Origin: Nocardioides zhouii
GTDB lineage: Bacteria; Actinomycetota; Actinomycetes; Propionibacteriales; Nocardioidaceae
Direction of reading: 5' to 3'
NCBI RefSeq assembly: GCF_004137345.1
Contig: NZ_SDWV01000022.1
Span: forward strand, 1-64,000
DNA: 64,000 nt
Shown here piece by piece: positions 27,960-36,769 of the stretch; position 1 is the first letter of the stretch, and each line of letters starts with the position of its first letter. Made by a program: the position numbers and the translations under genes. A model generated the notes under the pieces. That model had not been told where the DNA came from. It searched no databases and worked only from the letters and a program-made list of their open reading frames with translations.

Positions 27960-29807
27960 TTAGCCGACGCGCTTCGTGACAAGTGCCTCGACATCGCTTC
28001 TGAGGTACTGCCGCTGCCGCGTGACGAGAAGCGTCCGTCCTCGCACCCTTTCTAGAAAGACCTTCTCGAACTGATAAACGGCCAGGCCAAAGCGTCGAGC
28101 GGCTTCGCCAACCGCCATATACAGTTCGGCCTCCTCTCGCTCTTTGCTGAGCGCCTCCGCGACAGCTTGAACAGAGTCGGTGTCAAACGACCACACATTG
28201 TCGCGCCCTCGCTCTGCCGTCAACAATCCCCGCTCTCGCAGGCACCCTACGTTGTGATGGGACGTCCCGAGCTCCCGGGCGACGTCCTTCTCCGTGAGCC
28301 GCGAAGCCCACCGCTGACGACGCTCCATTTCAGCGTGGACGCTCGGACCGGAGACCATGATCCGCTTTTTGAACTTCCTTGTCCCCGCCTTCCGGCGCAG
28401 GTCCGTGACCTCGTGGTTGGGCGCAAGAAGCAGGTGGCCTTGTTTGATCAGCCACGCCACCTGTGTCTGGTGCACCCCGAGAACGAGTGCCGCTTCCTGC
28501 CGCGTCATGTGAGGAGTGTTCGCCATCTCTTCGGAGATGATGAGGTCACCAACATCCTCACGGATGACCTGTTCCCAGCGCTCGGCCACTGCGACTAGTT
28601 CTTCGTCCGGGAGGTCGAAGTAGTGGCGAACAGTGGTCAAGGACCCGCCAAACTCTGCCGGGGTTTCGTGTCCGAGGTAGCTGCTCCACAGCTTGCCTCG
28701 GATATCCCCGATACCGATGACGGTGGAGCCGGCCTTACGAAGGAAGTGGCGTCCAATCTTGAATCCGACGCTGTCGAAGTCAAGGCCGACATCATGGAGG
28801 GCCTCCTCCCATCGGTCTGTGATGACTCCTTGACGAGGCTTCGGAAGTTCGGCGGTGCTGATCATCCGCCGCTTGAGCCAAGCGAGTTCCAAGTCAGCCG
28901 TTAGGGGTCGGGGACCGTGCTGGGCCTCGATGTGTTGATCGATGACTTCAGCAAGCGCTGATGCGACCGGGATCCTTCGACGGCTGCTCTTTGTCTTGAG
29001 CCTCCCGTCTGCTTCACCAGCACGGTAGGGATCGCGCTTGCCCTCATTCTTTCCGAGACCGCCCTGTCGTCGGACACTGAGCGTCTGCGTTACCGGATCC
29101 CAGTCACGCAATTCAAGGCCGAACACCTCGCTGATCCGCAGACACGCGACGTACATGAGCAGGACTCCCAGGCGCAGCCATGCTGGGAACTGGGCCGCGA
29201 GAGTCTTGACCTCAGTCGGCGTAAGGGGGCGAGGTTGCACGCGGTCCCTTTGCGTACGCGGGTTGTCCTGATGGCAGCCAACCACGCCTCGCGCGACGTT
29301 CGTGGGAGTCAATTTCAGTTCCATAGCCATATCGCAGGCCATGCGTACTAGACGCAGGTGCTCGTTCGCCGTAGACCGCTCGAGGCGGTTGGCGTACAAG
29401 TGGTCGGCGAAGTCGTGGACCCGTTCACGAGTCAGATTTCGGACGTCGGGGTTGCCGAAGAACGGACCATGCTTGCGCCACTGGGCGCGCTGCTTCTTCG
29501 GTACGCCGTCACTATCAAGGTGCTTGTTGGCTTGGTGGGCGACGATCGCGCGCTCTACTAGGTCGTCGAGCCGCGTTGGAGCATCCTCGTCCGGAATCCG
29601 CCGAGCACCGGGCTGCGTAAATGCCGCCTGGAATTCGTACACTGATGGTGTCGGCGCGCCCGCCGCCCACGCCGCGTCGAGAGCCAGCGCGTACGCGTTC
29701 GCTTCGGCGAGTGTCTTGAACGACGCCCGGACCGAGTGGCCTCGTCGTTCTCGCTGCACCCTGTAGGTCCCTCCCGTTCGATGCACGCCCTTGGCCAATC
29801 CCCTCAT
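27960..29807 (-). CDS. Tyrosine recombinase with three C-terminal HTH modules
   Basis: Taking the ATG at 29807 gives a 615-aa protein. Residues 1-400 are a phage-type integrase: catalytic Arg in CLRISEVFGLELRDWD (R224), His/Arg in GRHFLRKAG (H354, R357), His in SSYLGHETP (H380) and the nucleophile Tyr in VRHYFDLP (Y396). The extra 215 residues hold three excisionase/MerR-like helix-turn-helix units: MTRQEAALVLGVHQTQVAWL, LTEKDVARELGTSHHNVGCL and MAVGEAARRFGLAVYQFEKV. Standard integrases end soon after Tyr. The tail may give extra DNA-binding or self-directionality control. A longer start (30005) is unlikely. Confidence 0.85.
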   Translation of the reverse strand: MRGLAKGVHRTGGTYRVQRERRGHSVRASFKTLAEANAYALALDAAWAAGAPTPSVYEFQAAFTQPGARRIPDEDAPTRLDDLVERAIVAHQANKHLDSDGVPKKQRAQWRKHGPFFGNPDVRNLTRERVHDFADHLYANRLERSTANEHLRLVRMACDMAMELKLTPTNVARGVVGCHQDNPRTQRDRVQPRPLTPTEVKTLAAQFPAWLRLGVLLMYVACLRISEVFGLELRDWDPVTQTLSVRRQGGLGKNEGKRDPYRAGEADGRLKTKSSRRRIPVASALAEVIDQHIEAQHGPRPLTADLELAWLKRRMISTAELPKPRQGVITDRWEEALHDVGLDFDSVGFKIGRHFLRKAGSTVIGIGDIRGKLWSSYLGHETPAEFGGSLTTVRHYFDLPDEELVAVAERWEQVIREDVGDLIISEEMANTPHMTRQEAALVLGVHQTQVAWLIKQGHLLLAPNHEVTDLRRKAGTRKFKKRIMVSGPSVHAEMERRQRWASRLTEKDVARELGTSHHNVGCLRERGLLTAERGRDNVWSFDTDSVQAVAEALSKEREEAELYMAVGEAARRFGLAVYQFEKVFLERVRGRTLLVTRQRQYLRSDVEALVTKRVG

Positions 29808-29948
29808 CGGACGACGCCTGACCTGGGCAGCACTGTTTGGGGCAGGTTGCCGCAAACTGCAACAGGAACCCGCAGGTTGGAGCCAGAGGCGGGCGTGGTT
29901 CCGCGCCGAAGAAGATGGGGTGCTTGCACCAAACTGCCCCAGTAGCAG

Positions 29949-29964
29949 CCTGCAAGTTTGCAGG
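29949..29964. promoter_or_regulatory. Inverted repeat upstream of the integrase
   Basis: CCTGCAA-GT-TTGCAGG is a perfect dyad with 7-base arms, 140 bases upstream of the integrase start. Related half-sites (AAACTGCAAC, CCCGCAGGTT) lie between it and the gene. It could be an operator of the integrase promoter or a recombinase binding site. Confidence 0.45.
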
Positions 29965-30160
29965 TTTCGAGCGTCGCGGCATAAGAACCGCCCCGGAGTA
30001 AGCAAGCCGTCTTACGCGGTACGCACCCCTTCTGACCTGCAATTACGCAACGTGGGACCGAACCCCTGAACTTCGTACAGTCACTGCGTATTGTTCCCTC
30101 ATAGATGTAGGCGAACACGAGTGAGCGGACAAAACCGCAGGCCAGGGCCGGGTCTACGAC

Positions 30161-30174
30161 CTGCACTAGTGCAG
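30161..30174. promoter_or_regulatory. 14-base perfect palindrome
   Basis: CTGCACTAGTGCAG reads the same on both strands. It lies about 200 bases beyond the dyad at 29949, and TTGCAGG...CTTGCAAG elements follow within 25 bases. The cluster of TGCA-centred repeats is compatible with an integrase or repressor binding region; none has a known counterpart to me. Confidence 0.4.
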
Positions 30175-31046
30175 CGAACGCGCTTCTTGCAGGCTCGCTT
30201 GCAAGCAGACCTCCATCGCGGGTCACAGGATCGTAGGCGGCCGCGGGGGCGCGCACAGCCCTACTTGCGAGCGACAGCCGCTTCCGAGTGCATGTGGATC
30301 TCATTTCCCGTCTATCGGCACGTTTCGCCACACCTTGACTGCAGGTCCACAGCAAACCGGTGAGAAGACCTACCGGCCCCTAGCTAGCTCGCTCGGCCTG
30401 CCAACGGTCCGACGGAAGAGAGTCCTGGAGGGCGGACTCCGACTTACGAGCACGGCCTCAATGGCAAAGGACCGGCAGGGCGAAGGGGGCGGGCCGCGCC
30501 GCGGCCGAAGCCTCAGCCCTTGCAAGCGGGCTGGTCCACCTGATCACTCGCGGACCAACCCGCCCACGTGTCGACAGTGTGGACCATCGAACCGCTGCAG
30601 CGGAAGGAGCGGCAGGCGGTACGACTGTCCCGATATAGACCCACGAGCTCAGTTCGAGTGGGTGCTTCACGAATGACAGCAAGCTGAATTGAGGCGCGCG
30701 CTCCGGTCGTCACGCCCATTGCAGAAGCAGGCGCAACCTCAGTCGCGTGCGCTGCTTATCGGTTGTCATACCGGCGGACGCGGACGCCGGAGCGGGCCGC
30801 GGCACGCACCACGAGCTCGCTCGCCCGGCGACTGCACCTATTGCTTCGTCTCGCGGCAGCCCGGTATCGCATCCGTGCAAATCATGCCGATAGCTACGGC
30901 AACGGTCGGCGCGTCGTGCGCTGGCTACGTCCCAGGCGTGGTGCCCCAGCCCGGGTTGGTCGACCTGGTCACCACCCACCCAAACCCGCCGATATCCAAC
31001 GACACAACCCAACCAACCCCGCCGCACCACAGAAAGAGCCGCACAC

Positions 31047-31541
31047 ATGGACACCGCCAACATCCGCGACGACGCTGCACACCTCCTCAGCCTCCTCACC
31101 GGTTACAAGGAGGACATGACTAACGAAGAAGCATGGGACGCCATCCCCGACTCCCTTAAGCATGCAGTGATCGTCCACCTCCCTTCTGGTCACCCCGCTC
31201 CTCACACCCACCACGCATCGGTCACCCCCACCGAGGCCACTCCAACGGCTGCAGCCTCACCGGCGCCGACCGCCGGTGTCCCCTGTCCCGCATGCGGTCA
31301 CACCCACCTCGACCCCAACTACGAACGCGGCTGCACCTACGGCACCTACATGGCCGACGCCCTGCTACTGGCCATTGTCGGAGACAACCTCCGCGCCCGA
31401 CACCAACTGGTCGCCGCCGACCGTGCTCTCTGGCCCCTCGCCGACATTCAGAACCCCGACTCGCTGCGCGACTTCATCGCCGCCGCCCACACACGTTTCG
31501 AATGCCACCTTCGCCAATTCGGGGTCCCCGTCACCTCCTGA
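31047..31541 (+). CDS. Hypothetical 164-aa protein with a CPACG knuckle
   Basis: The protein has an N-terminal helical segment with acidic residues, a Pro/Ala/Thr-rich linker with His residues (about 50-80), then VPCPACGHTHLDPNYERGC. The pattern suggests a zinc site formed by two or three cysteines and histidines. Its C-terminal half is helical and ends FECHLRQFGVPV. No family was recognised. It lies alone between the first integrase and the regulator genes and is probably a mobile-element gene. Confidence 0.55.
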   Translation: MDTANIRDDAAHLLSLLTGYKEDMTNEEAWDAIPDSLKHAVIVHLPSGHPAPHTHHASVTPTEATPTAAASPAPTAGVPCPACGHTHLDPNYERGCTYGTYMADALLLAIVGDNLRARHQLVAADRALWPLADIQNPDSLRDFIAAAHTRFECHLRQFGVPVTS

Positions 31542-31867
31542 CAGCCACACCCGGGGGGACCAACTATGTGGCCTGGAAGGCGAGGACTGGCAGAGCGACT
31601 GGTCGGCGTACACGGTGTGACTCTTCCCTTCCATCGTCGGTTTGCCCTGTCGAGTCGGTGCACCTCGAAGACGAGTCGACGCGCATGACAAGTCCAAGCA
31701 CACAACAGTCGAGGACCAACAATGCCGTCCGCGACGCTCCTGAACCCTGTTCGGACACCGCGCGAACTGGGAGGGGTTCCGAGGCCAGTCAGGTGACGCG
31801 CGAACTCGAACTTCCATGACTTGTGGCTCGGCTAACGACAACTCGCTCGCCTACTAAGGGGTGCCGG
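31542..31867. other. Gap of 326 bases with no recognised feature
   Basis: I find no supported gene, RNA or repeat between the CPACG protein gene and the convergent small HTH gene. GC-rich antisense frames exist but show no protein-like composition. Confidence 0.4.
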
Positions 31868-32227
31868 TCATGAGGTGCGGGCATTGGAAACCAACAGGCG
31901 ACGAAGATCGGCTAAGTGAGCGTTCAATAGCCGGATCTCGGCTCGAGCTACGGCGAGTTGTATGCGGCACTCGTGATCTCCGAGCTGGGCCATGTCAGCG
32001 GCCGCATCGGAGGACTGACGCACGAGTCCGGCGTCGTGCATATCGCTGATCGGGATGCGCCAGGGCCCGCCTGGTCCACCGCCGTGGCCTCGGAAAGCTC
32101 CAGGAAACGCGCCTTGGTTGAGGCGCCGCTTGATGGTGTCCCGTGAGACGCCTGCAATTTCGGCCGCCTGCGCGATCGAACAATCGCCCTCTCGCACCGC
32201 AAGGTCTCCTTCAGAGCCAACTGCCAT
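31868..32227 (-). CDS. Small HTH protein downstream of the XRE regulator
   Basis: This 119-aa protein has an N-terminal helix-turn-helix of the kind used for template recognition in resolvases, excisionases and MerR proteins (CSIAQAAEIAGVSRDTIKRR, residues 16-35). A Gly-rich wing and a C-terminal amphipathic helix (LAVARAEIRLLNAHLADLRR) that may form a coiled coil follow. It starts 26 bases after the XRE gene in the same orientation. An operator-like palindrome overlaps its start codon, so its expression is probably repressible by the XRE protein or by itself. Confidence 0.65.
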   Translation of the reverse strand: MAVGSEGDLAVREGDCSIAQAAEIAGVSRDTIKRRLNQGAFPGAFRGHGGGPGGPWRIPISDMHDAGLVRQSSDAAADMAQLGDHECRIQLAVARAEIRLLNAHLADLRRLLVSNARTS

Positions 32228-32238
32228 GTATAGATGGT
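32223..32238. promoter_or_regulatory. Operator copy 2 (TATAGATGGT type)
   Basis: GCCATGTATAGATGGT differs at two positions from the perfect palindrome ACCATCTATAGATGGT at 33063. It lies across the start codon of the small HTH gene, in the 26-base gap after the XRE gene. Two copies of such a rare AT-rich site around an XRE gene indicate binding sites of that regulator. Confidence 0.6.
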
Positions 32239-32253
32239 ATCAGGACTCGGCGG

Positions 32254-32814
32254 TTAGAACTCGCCTTCGCTTGCAAGCCCCTCAAGACCAACAGCGACCT
32301 CGACGTCGGGCAGCAAGCTGATGCTCAGCTCGGCAGTCGTGATGGCACGGAGCACGATCGGCTCAGCTAGGACCGTCGCCGAGAGGCCATCGGGGGCCTG
32401 GACGGCCACACCTAGGGTCAAGGAACCGGGTTTGGTTCCCACGAAAGCGGCGCCCTGCCCCTCTATCTGTGCCGCGGACGAGTCTCGCAGTTCGCCTAGC
32501 AGTCGGCTTTGGATGTCGTCGGTCAGCGGAGAGCTCGTTTCGCACCAGCGCCAGACGCTGTGAACGACAGGCGCCAGAATGAGCGATCCCGTTCGGACGC
32601 CGAGGACGCGGGCCAAATCTCGCAGGGTCTTGAGCCTTGGATTGGCGAGCCCGCCACTGGCCGCCCGTCCCGCCTCGAGCAGTTGATAGTGATTGCGGGA
32701 GATACCCGCCGCTTGACCCAACTCGGCTTGGCTCATCGCCTTCGCTTCGCGCAGGAGGCGCAGGTTTCTGCAAAGCGTGTCTATCTCGTGTGCGTCCTCG
32801 TTCGTCTTCCACAT
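32254..32814 (-). CDS. XRE-family transcriptional regulator
   Basis: The 186-aa protein has a classical XRE/lambda-Cro helix-turn-helix in residues 12-70 (LRLLREAKAMSQAELGQAAG and ISRNHYQLLEAGR). A C-terminal region of about 110 residues is of unknown type, possibly for dimerisation or ligand sensing. It is likely the master regulator of the mobile DNA here. Two related operators flank it: one downstream at the next HTH gene and a perfect one upstream of the divergent HNH gene. Confidence 0.82.
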   Translation of the reverse strand: MWKTNEDAHEIDTLCRNLRLLREAKAMSQAELGQAAGISRNHYQLLEAGRAASGGLANPRLKTLRDLARVLGVRTGSLILAPVVHSVWRWCETSSPLTDDIQSRLLGELRDSSAAQIEGQGAAFVGTKPGSLTLGVAVQAPDGLSATVLAEPIVLRAITTAELSISLLPDVEVAVGLEGLASEGEF

Positions 32815-33061
32815 GGGATCACGCTATTGCGCGCAGCCGTTCGCTGGGGCCGGGCGGTCGCGACCGATGACGGTCATCGACCACCGGAACGCGGCGCAGC
32901 ACTACTCGCTATCCCAACAGCGCGAGGGCTTGCGCGGTTCCGAAGGCCACAACCGGGACTCGTTGGGTGCACGCACGGTCAGCGCAGGTGCTGTTCTACG
33001 ACTCCCTACCCGCCGGCTCTGACCGTCCAGACCTGACAAGTCGCAGTTTCACTCACTCTAT

Positions 33062-33079
33062 TACCATCTATAGATGGTA
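33062..33079. promoter_or_regulatory. 18-base perfect palindromic operator upstream of the HNH gene
   Basis: TACCATCTATAGATGGTA is fully symmetric. It lies 52 bases before the start of the HNH-protein gene in the 317-base divergent gap (32815-33131), which otherwise holds no gene. It is well placed to cover a promoter and shares TATAGATGGT with the copy at 32223, so one regulator, probably the XRE protein, should bind both. Confidence 0.65.
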
Positions 33080-33131
33080 CTGTTGCGCGGTCGCACGGTG
33101 CGGCGACTGGCGGAGCTCGAGAGGGCCAATC

Positions 33132-34223
33132 ATGAGCATGACCGAATCCAGCGGGGGCGACATGAGCAACGCTCAGCAGTCGCCTCCTCCCCGCTATTCC
33201 TTTCAGGTTCCCGAGGGATGGCCTCACTACGACGGGCCGCTCCACGGTCTGTTGGGCGAGCAGAAGGGCAAGTGCGCCATCTGCTCGGAGCGCGTGCGGT
33301 GGAGCAGCGAGGGACCGGGCACGGACCGAGTGGTCGCATGTTCCTTCAGGCAGTGGGTCGACGACGATCTACTCCTGGGCCTCGTGTGCGCGAGGTGCTC
33401 GCGCCGGTACAGGACCCTCAGGGCCACGGCCGACGGCAAGGCGGTCCGCGGACTACCCCGGTTTCTTGCTGACCCGCCAGGGCAACGCTGCGCCGCGACC
33501 GCGGGGCTCGGCCGCCAAAGCCGGCCTCGGCGCTTCAACTCTCTGCTCGCGCCGACCGAGGTCCCCTCGCCCGAGTCGTGGTCCTACAGCAACACCGTGA
33601 TGCACTCGCTGTTCTTGTGGCAACGCGGACGGTGCGCGATCTGCTCGACGGGCCTGCCGGTCGTCACAAGAGCACGGTTCGTGCACGTCGACCACGACGA
33701 CGACACTGGGCTGATTCGGGGCCTTCTGTGCCACCGCTGCAACACCTGCTTAGGCCAGGACTGGCAGCATGGATGGTGGGAACACCACGCACCCACGGTT
33801 GCGGCCTACGAGGAGTTCCCGCCGGCTCAAATCTGTCCCGCCACGCGTGGCCTCACGATGAGGGAGCGCAAGCGACCTGCGGCGTTGTCGTGGAGCGCCG
33901 ATCGGAACGAGATCTTGCTGGACGGCATGCCGAAGGGCATCGCGTCCGACTCCAAGCCGGCCCCACCGCCATCGAAGTGGTTCGCCCTCCAGTACAAGGA
34001 GGTTGCACCTCCCGGTCTGCCGCCCGCGCTGGAGGCATCCCTGTTGATGTTGACCTCCGACGACGGGGGCGACTGGTTCGCGTTCTACATGGACCCGCCT
34101 CTTAACGCGGCGCTGAGGCAGCCGCAGTGCGTCCTGAAGGTGAAGCAGACGGACGTCCGCTCCGTCACTGAGCACGCAACACTTCAGGACGCGTTGGCTG
34201 CTGCGTTCAGGTCAACCGACTGA
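33132..34223 (+). CDS. HNH/endonuclease VII-like protein with a duplicated zinc module
   Basis: Starting at 33132 (a GAGAGGG box lies 7 bases upstream), the 363-aa protein contains two related modules. Module 2 (about residues 155-215) has GRCAICS, HVDHDDDTG and GLLCHRCNTCLG, the signature of recombination endonuclease VII/HNH nucleases with a CxxC...CxxC zinc site and catalytic His-Asp. Module 1 (about 35-95) repeats GKCAICS and GLVCARCS but lacks the HVDH part. The C-terminal third (210-363) is unrecognised. Role: DNA cleavage or junction resolution by a mobile element, or defence. Confidence 0.75.
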   Translation: MSMTESSGGDMSNAQQSPPPRYSFQVPEGWPHYDGPLHGLLGEQKGKCAICSERVRWSSEGPGTDRVVACSFRQWVDDDLLLGLVCARCSRRYRTLRATADGKAVRGLPRFLADPPGQRCAATAGLGRQSRPRRFNSLLAPTEVPSPESWSYSNTVMHSLFLWQRGRCAICSTGLPVVTRARFVHVDHDDDTGLIRGLLCHRCNTCLGQDWQHGWWEHHAPTVAAYEEFPPAQICPATRGLTMRERKRPAALSWSADRNEILLDGMPKGIASDSKPAPPPSKWFALQYKEVAPPGLPPALEASLLMLTSDDGGDWFAFYMDPPLNAALRQPQCVLKVKQTDVRSVTEHATLQDALAAAFRSTD

Positions 34224-34309
34224 CATGCCGCACCCGCTTCACCATGGCTGCCAAGCAACGATCAGGCGCTTCGGTACTGCGATGACGAATCACGCCGATA
34301 CGTCAGGAC

Positions 34310-34534
34310 ATGAACGCCGAACCAACCACGCCAACGACACGGGCGACGGACGAACACCTTCTTTCAATCGACGCTCTGGCGGCATGGATTGGCGTCAGTC
34401 CGCACACGGTGCGCAAGTGGGTGACTAGGGGGCCCGCGACGGGACTGGTGCCACGGATGCTGCGCATCAACGGCCAGATCCGGTTCCGCCCCGATGACGT
34501 CCGAGTCTGGCTAGACACCAAGGAGATCCAATGA
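34310..34534 (+). CDS. Excisionase-like HTH protein
   Basis: The 74-aa protein carries an HTH_17/excisionase domain: LLSIDALAAWIGVSPHTVRK, then a basic wing with IRFRPDDVRVWLD. Its stop overlaps the ATG of the following integrase gene (ATGA), the usual Xis-Int arrangement of actinobacterial integrative elements. It probably controls excision directionality or transcription of the integrase. Confidence 0.8.
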   Translation: MNAEPTTPTTRATDEHLLSIDALAAWIGVSPHTVRKWVTRGPATGLVPRMLRINGQIRFRPDDVRVWLDTKEIQ

Positions 34535-35967
34535 GCACAACGTGGGGCGTGTACAACCTCCAGGGCAAACTGCCCGACGGAACGCACGTACAAGGAAGCG
34601 ACCGGCGCAGCGTTCGCTGGTTCGTGCGCTGGCGCGTCAACGGCGCCGAGCGCAAGCGGACCTTCCGACAGAAGGGTCACGCCACTAGCTGGCGAGATCA
34701 CCTCGACAAGGCACGCCTGATGGGTTGGCCCGCTGACGATCGCGGTTGGCCGATCGATCCGACAGCGCAGGTCGCTCACGTGGCCGACGGCCCCGTCGAT
34801 GACACGACTGGCGGCGACATGTCGTTCGCCGACTACTGCGACGACATCTGGTATCCCGCAGCAAAGACCGACTGGTCTCATAAGAACCGGATCAGTCACC
34901 GACACAACTACCAGACCGCAATTGGACTTCTCCGCTACACGGCTGGCGACCCGCGCGTACGACCCACACTGGGCGTCAGCGTTGGCGACTCCATCCGCCT
35001 CAAGGACATCGTTGCCGACGACGTCCTAGCCGCCATCGCTGCACGAAAGCGGATGAACGGAACTACTGCAGCCGTCAACCGTCGACGCATTGCGAAGGCA
35101 TACGAGGTGGGCTCCGAGGACGTGGATCTGCTTGAGGAACGAGCATCAGAAGCGACCGTCCGGGGGTTCTACATCACCCTCGCGATGATCCTGCGCGCTG
35201 CCTACAACAGCGAGCGGATCCCGCGGAACCCACTCGTGGGCACATCTAAGCGCGCCCCCAAACCAAAACAGGCACGCATGAGCGATCGCGTGGTGCCCTC
35301 CATCGATGAAGTGTTTGACCTCGCGGACGCAATCGCTGAACTCGGTCCCCTTGGAAGCGACGGACGACCTGCCGGGGAACGGTTCCGGTCCTTGGTCCTT
35401 TGTGGTGGAACGCTCGCGCCGAGGCCGGGCGAACTCGCCGCCCATCGGCCCGAATGGATCGAATGGGATTCGGCGCCTGTCGTCTTCTGGTTCAAGAAGA
35501 CCGAAGCCGCCATCTACGACCCAAGAGAAGGCATTCGCGGCAGGCAGGTCCGCCCTCTGAAGCACCGCGCTGACGAGGACGCGCGCTCGGTTCCTGCGCT
35601 TGCAGCCGTGGCGGACGCTCTCAAGACCCACTTCGAACGTGGCTATGCCTCGGCCGACCGCACGTGGACCAGCGCCACCGGAAGCGCTGGCCTGGACTGG
35701 CACAACCTCACTGACACGTACTGGAAACCTGCCTGCGAGAAGGTCTTCCGCGGCTCTGCGAAACCCCAACTCGCATCCATGACGCCCAGCATTCTCCGCA
35801 AGGCTGCCATTACATTCTGGCTCGACTCCGGCATCACCCCATACCTCGCATCAGACTGGGCCGGACACTCCGAAGACGTCTCGCGGCGCTACTACGCAGG
35901 CAGAGCCAGCACATCGTTCGCAACCGAGGCAGCCCTTCTGACCGCGCATCGTGGGGCGACCGCCTGA
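34531..35967 (+). CDS. Tyrosine recombinase/integrase
   Basis: This 478-aa integrase is translationally coupled to the excisionase. The catalytic core is visible: Arg in LAPRPGELAAHRPEW (about residue 298), the SILRKAAITFWLDSG segment with the second Arg, His in WAGHSEDV and the nucleophile Tyr in SRRYYAG near residue 455. The first His of the HxxR box is replaced by Ser, as tolerated in some actinobacterial integrases. The N-terminal 150 residues contain an arm-binding and core-binding region. The attachment site could not be identified; no tRNA fragment follows. Confidence 0.85.
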   Translation: MSTTWGVYNLQGKLPDGTHVQGSDRRSVRWFVRWRVNGAERKRTFRQKGHATSWRDHLDKARLMGWPADDRGWPIDPTAQVAHVADGPVDDTTGGDMSFADYCDDIWYPAAKTDWSHKNRISHRHNYQTAIGLLRYTAGDPRVRPTLGVSVGDSIRLKDIVADDVLAAIAARKRMNGTTAAVNRRRIAKAYEVGSEDVDLLEERASEATVRGFYITLAMILRAAYNSERIPRNPLVGTSKRAPKPKQARMSDRVVPSIDEVFDLADAIAELGPLGSDGRPAGERFRSLVLCGGTLAPRPGELAAHRPEWIEWDSAPVVFWFKKTEAAIYDPREGIRGRQVRPLKHRADEDARSVPALAAVADALKTHFERGYASADRTWTSATGSAGLDWHNLTDTYWKPACEKVFRGSAKPQLASMTPSILRKAAITFWLDSGITPYLASDWAGHSEDVSRRYYAGRASTSFATEAALLTAHRGATA

Positions 35968-36171
35968 GCATCCGAGCCGTGATGTCGGGGGCTCCACGAG
36001 GGCCTAATGGCACCCGACGTAGGCGAGGGCGGCAGAGTGCAGGCCGATCCACTGTTCAATGTCCGCTGCATGTCACTGGAAGCCCGCGAAGTGTCGAATG
36101 TGTACTGCGAGCTGGCAGGTCACTCCACCGCATTAACTGGGGCCGGTTAACTCGTCACCCAACCCGGCAAG

Positions 36172-36405
36172 GTGCTGATCTTCTACTCGGAGGAGTACGT
36201 CGACGCACTGCATCCTCCACACGTCCCCCATCAGCAGGTGCTTTGCGCGATCGCTGACCATCTCGCGCCTGACCTAGCCGCGCGGATCCCCACGAAGATC
36301 GTCGAGGACGCGATCTTCCTGGCTGCGCTGGGAGATGACGTCAGCACGGGCATCGATGTGCTCCAGGAGCACATCGCCGGCCAAATAGCTGACCCGGAGC
36401 AGTAG
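36172..36405 (+). CDS. Small acidic hypothetical protein
   Basis: The 77-aa frame starts with GTG. It encodes a regular alpha-helical, acidic chain with a balanced composition (LCAIADHLAPDLAARIPTKI, then FLAALGDDVSTGIDVLQEHI). It looks like a genuine small protein, but the ribosome binding site is weak and I recognise no family. It follows the integrase after 204 bases. Confidence 0.4.
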   Translation: MLIFYSEEYVDALHPPHVPHQQVLCAIADHLAPDLAARIPTKIVEDAIFLAALGDDVSTGIDVLQEHIAGQIADPEQ

Positions 36406-36769
36406 CTGTCGTCTGTACATCAACGACTCGCGCCGAGGACCCCAACGGCACAGATAGTCAGGTGGGAGCTCCGTCACGCCCGCTTGCGCACCGCAACAAA
36501 CAGCGGGATACCTGCCTCCCCGTTGGCTTCGCACCTGCCGATAGGTACCCCAGACGGCGGGAACAGCTTGGCACTGTTGCTGGGGAAGCTCCGCCATGAG
36601 CGGATTCACGCACGAGTCACCACACAATCACATCGATCCGGCCTTGGTGCGTGCTTCACCCGGGTGCAGGTTCGATGCAGCTGGCAAATGGGCCACCGCG
36701 TGACTTTGGCTCAACGCCCGCCCCACACTCGGAGCCGTCGACGGACTTAGACCGCCCACGCCGGCCTCG
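36406..36769. other. Gap of 364 bases with no recognised feature
   Basis: I see no supported gene, RNA or repeat here. The flanking genes converge on it (the small acidic gene from the left and the 229-aa gene from the right), so it should contain terminators, but no clear hairpin with a T-run was found. Confidence 0.35.

Larger units (their letters stand above)
29808..31046. other. 1.2-kb gene-poor stretch upstream of the integrase
   Basis: No reading frame here has convincing protein features. The first 370 bases carry repeated TGCAG/CTGCA-type elements, including the two palindromes listed separately, and might contain the attachment site and integrase promoter. From 30375 to 31046 I see only GC-rich sequence and, at the end, a C-rich run before the next gene. 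Confidence 0.4.
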
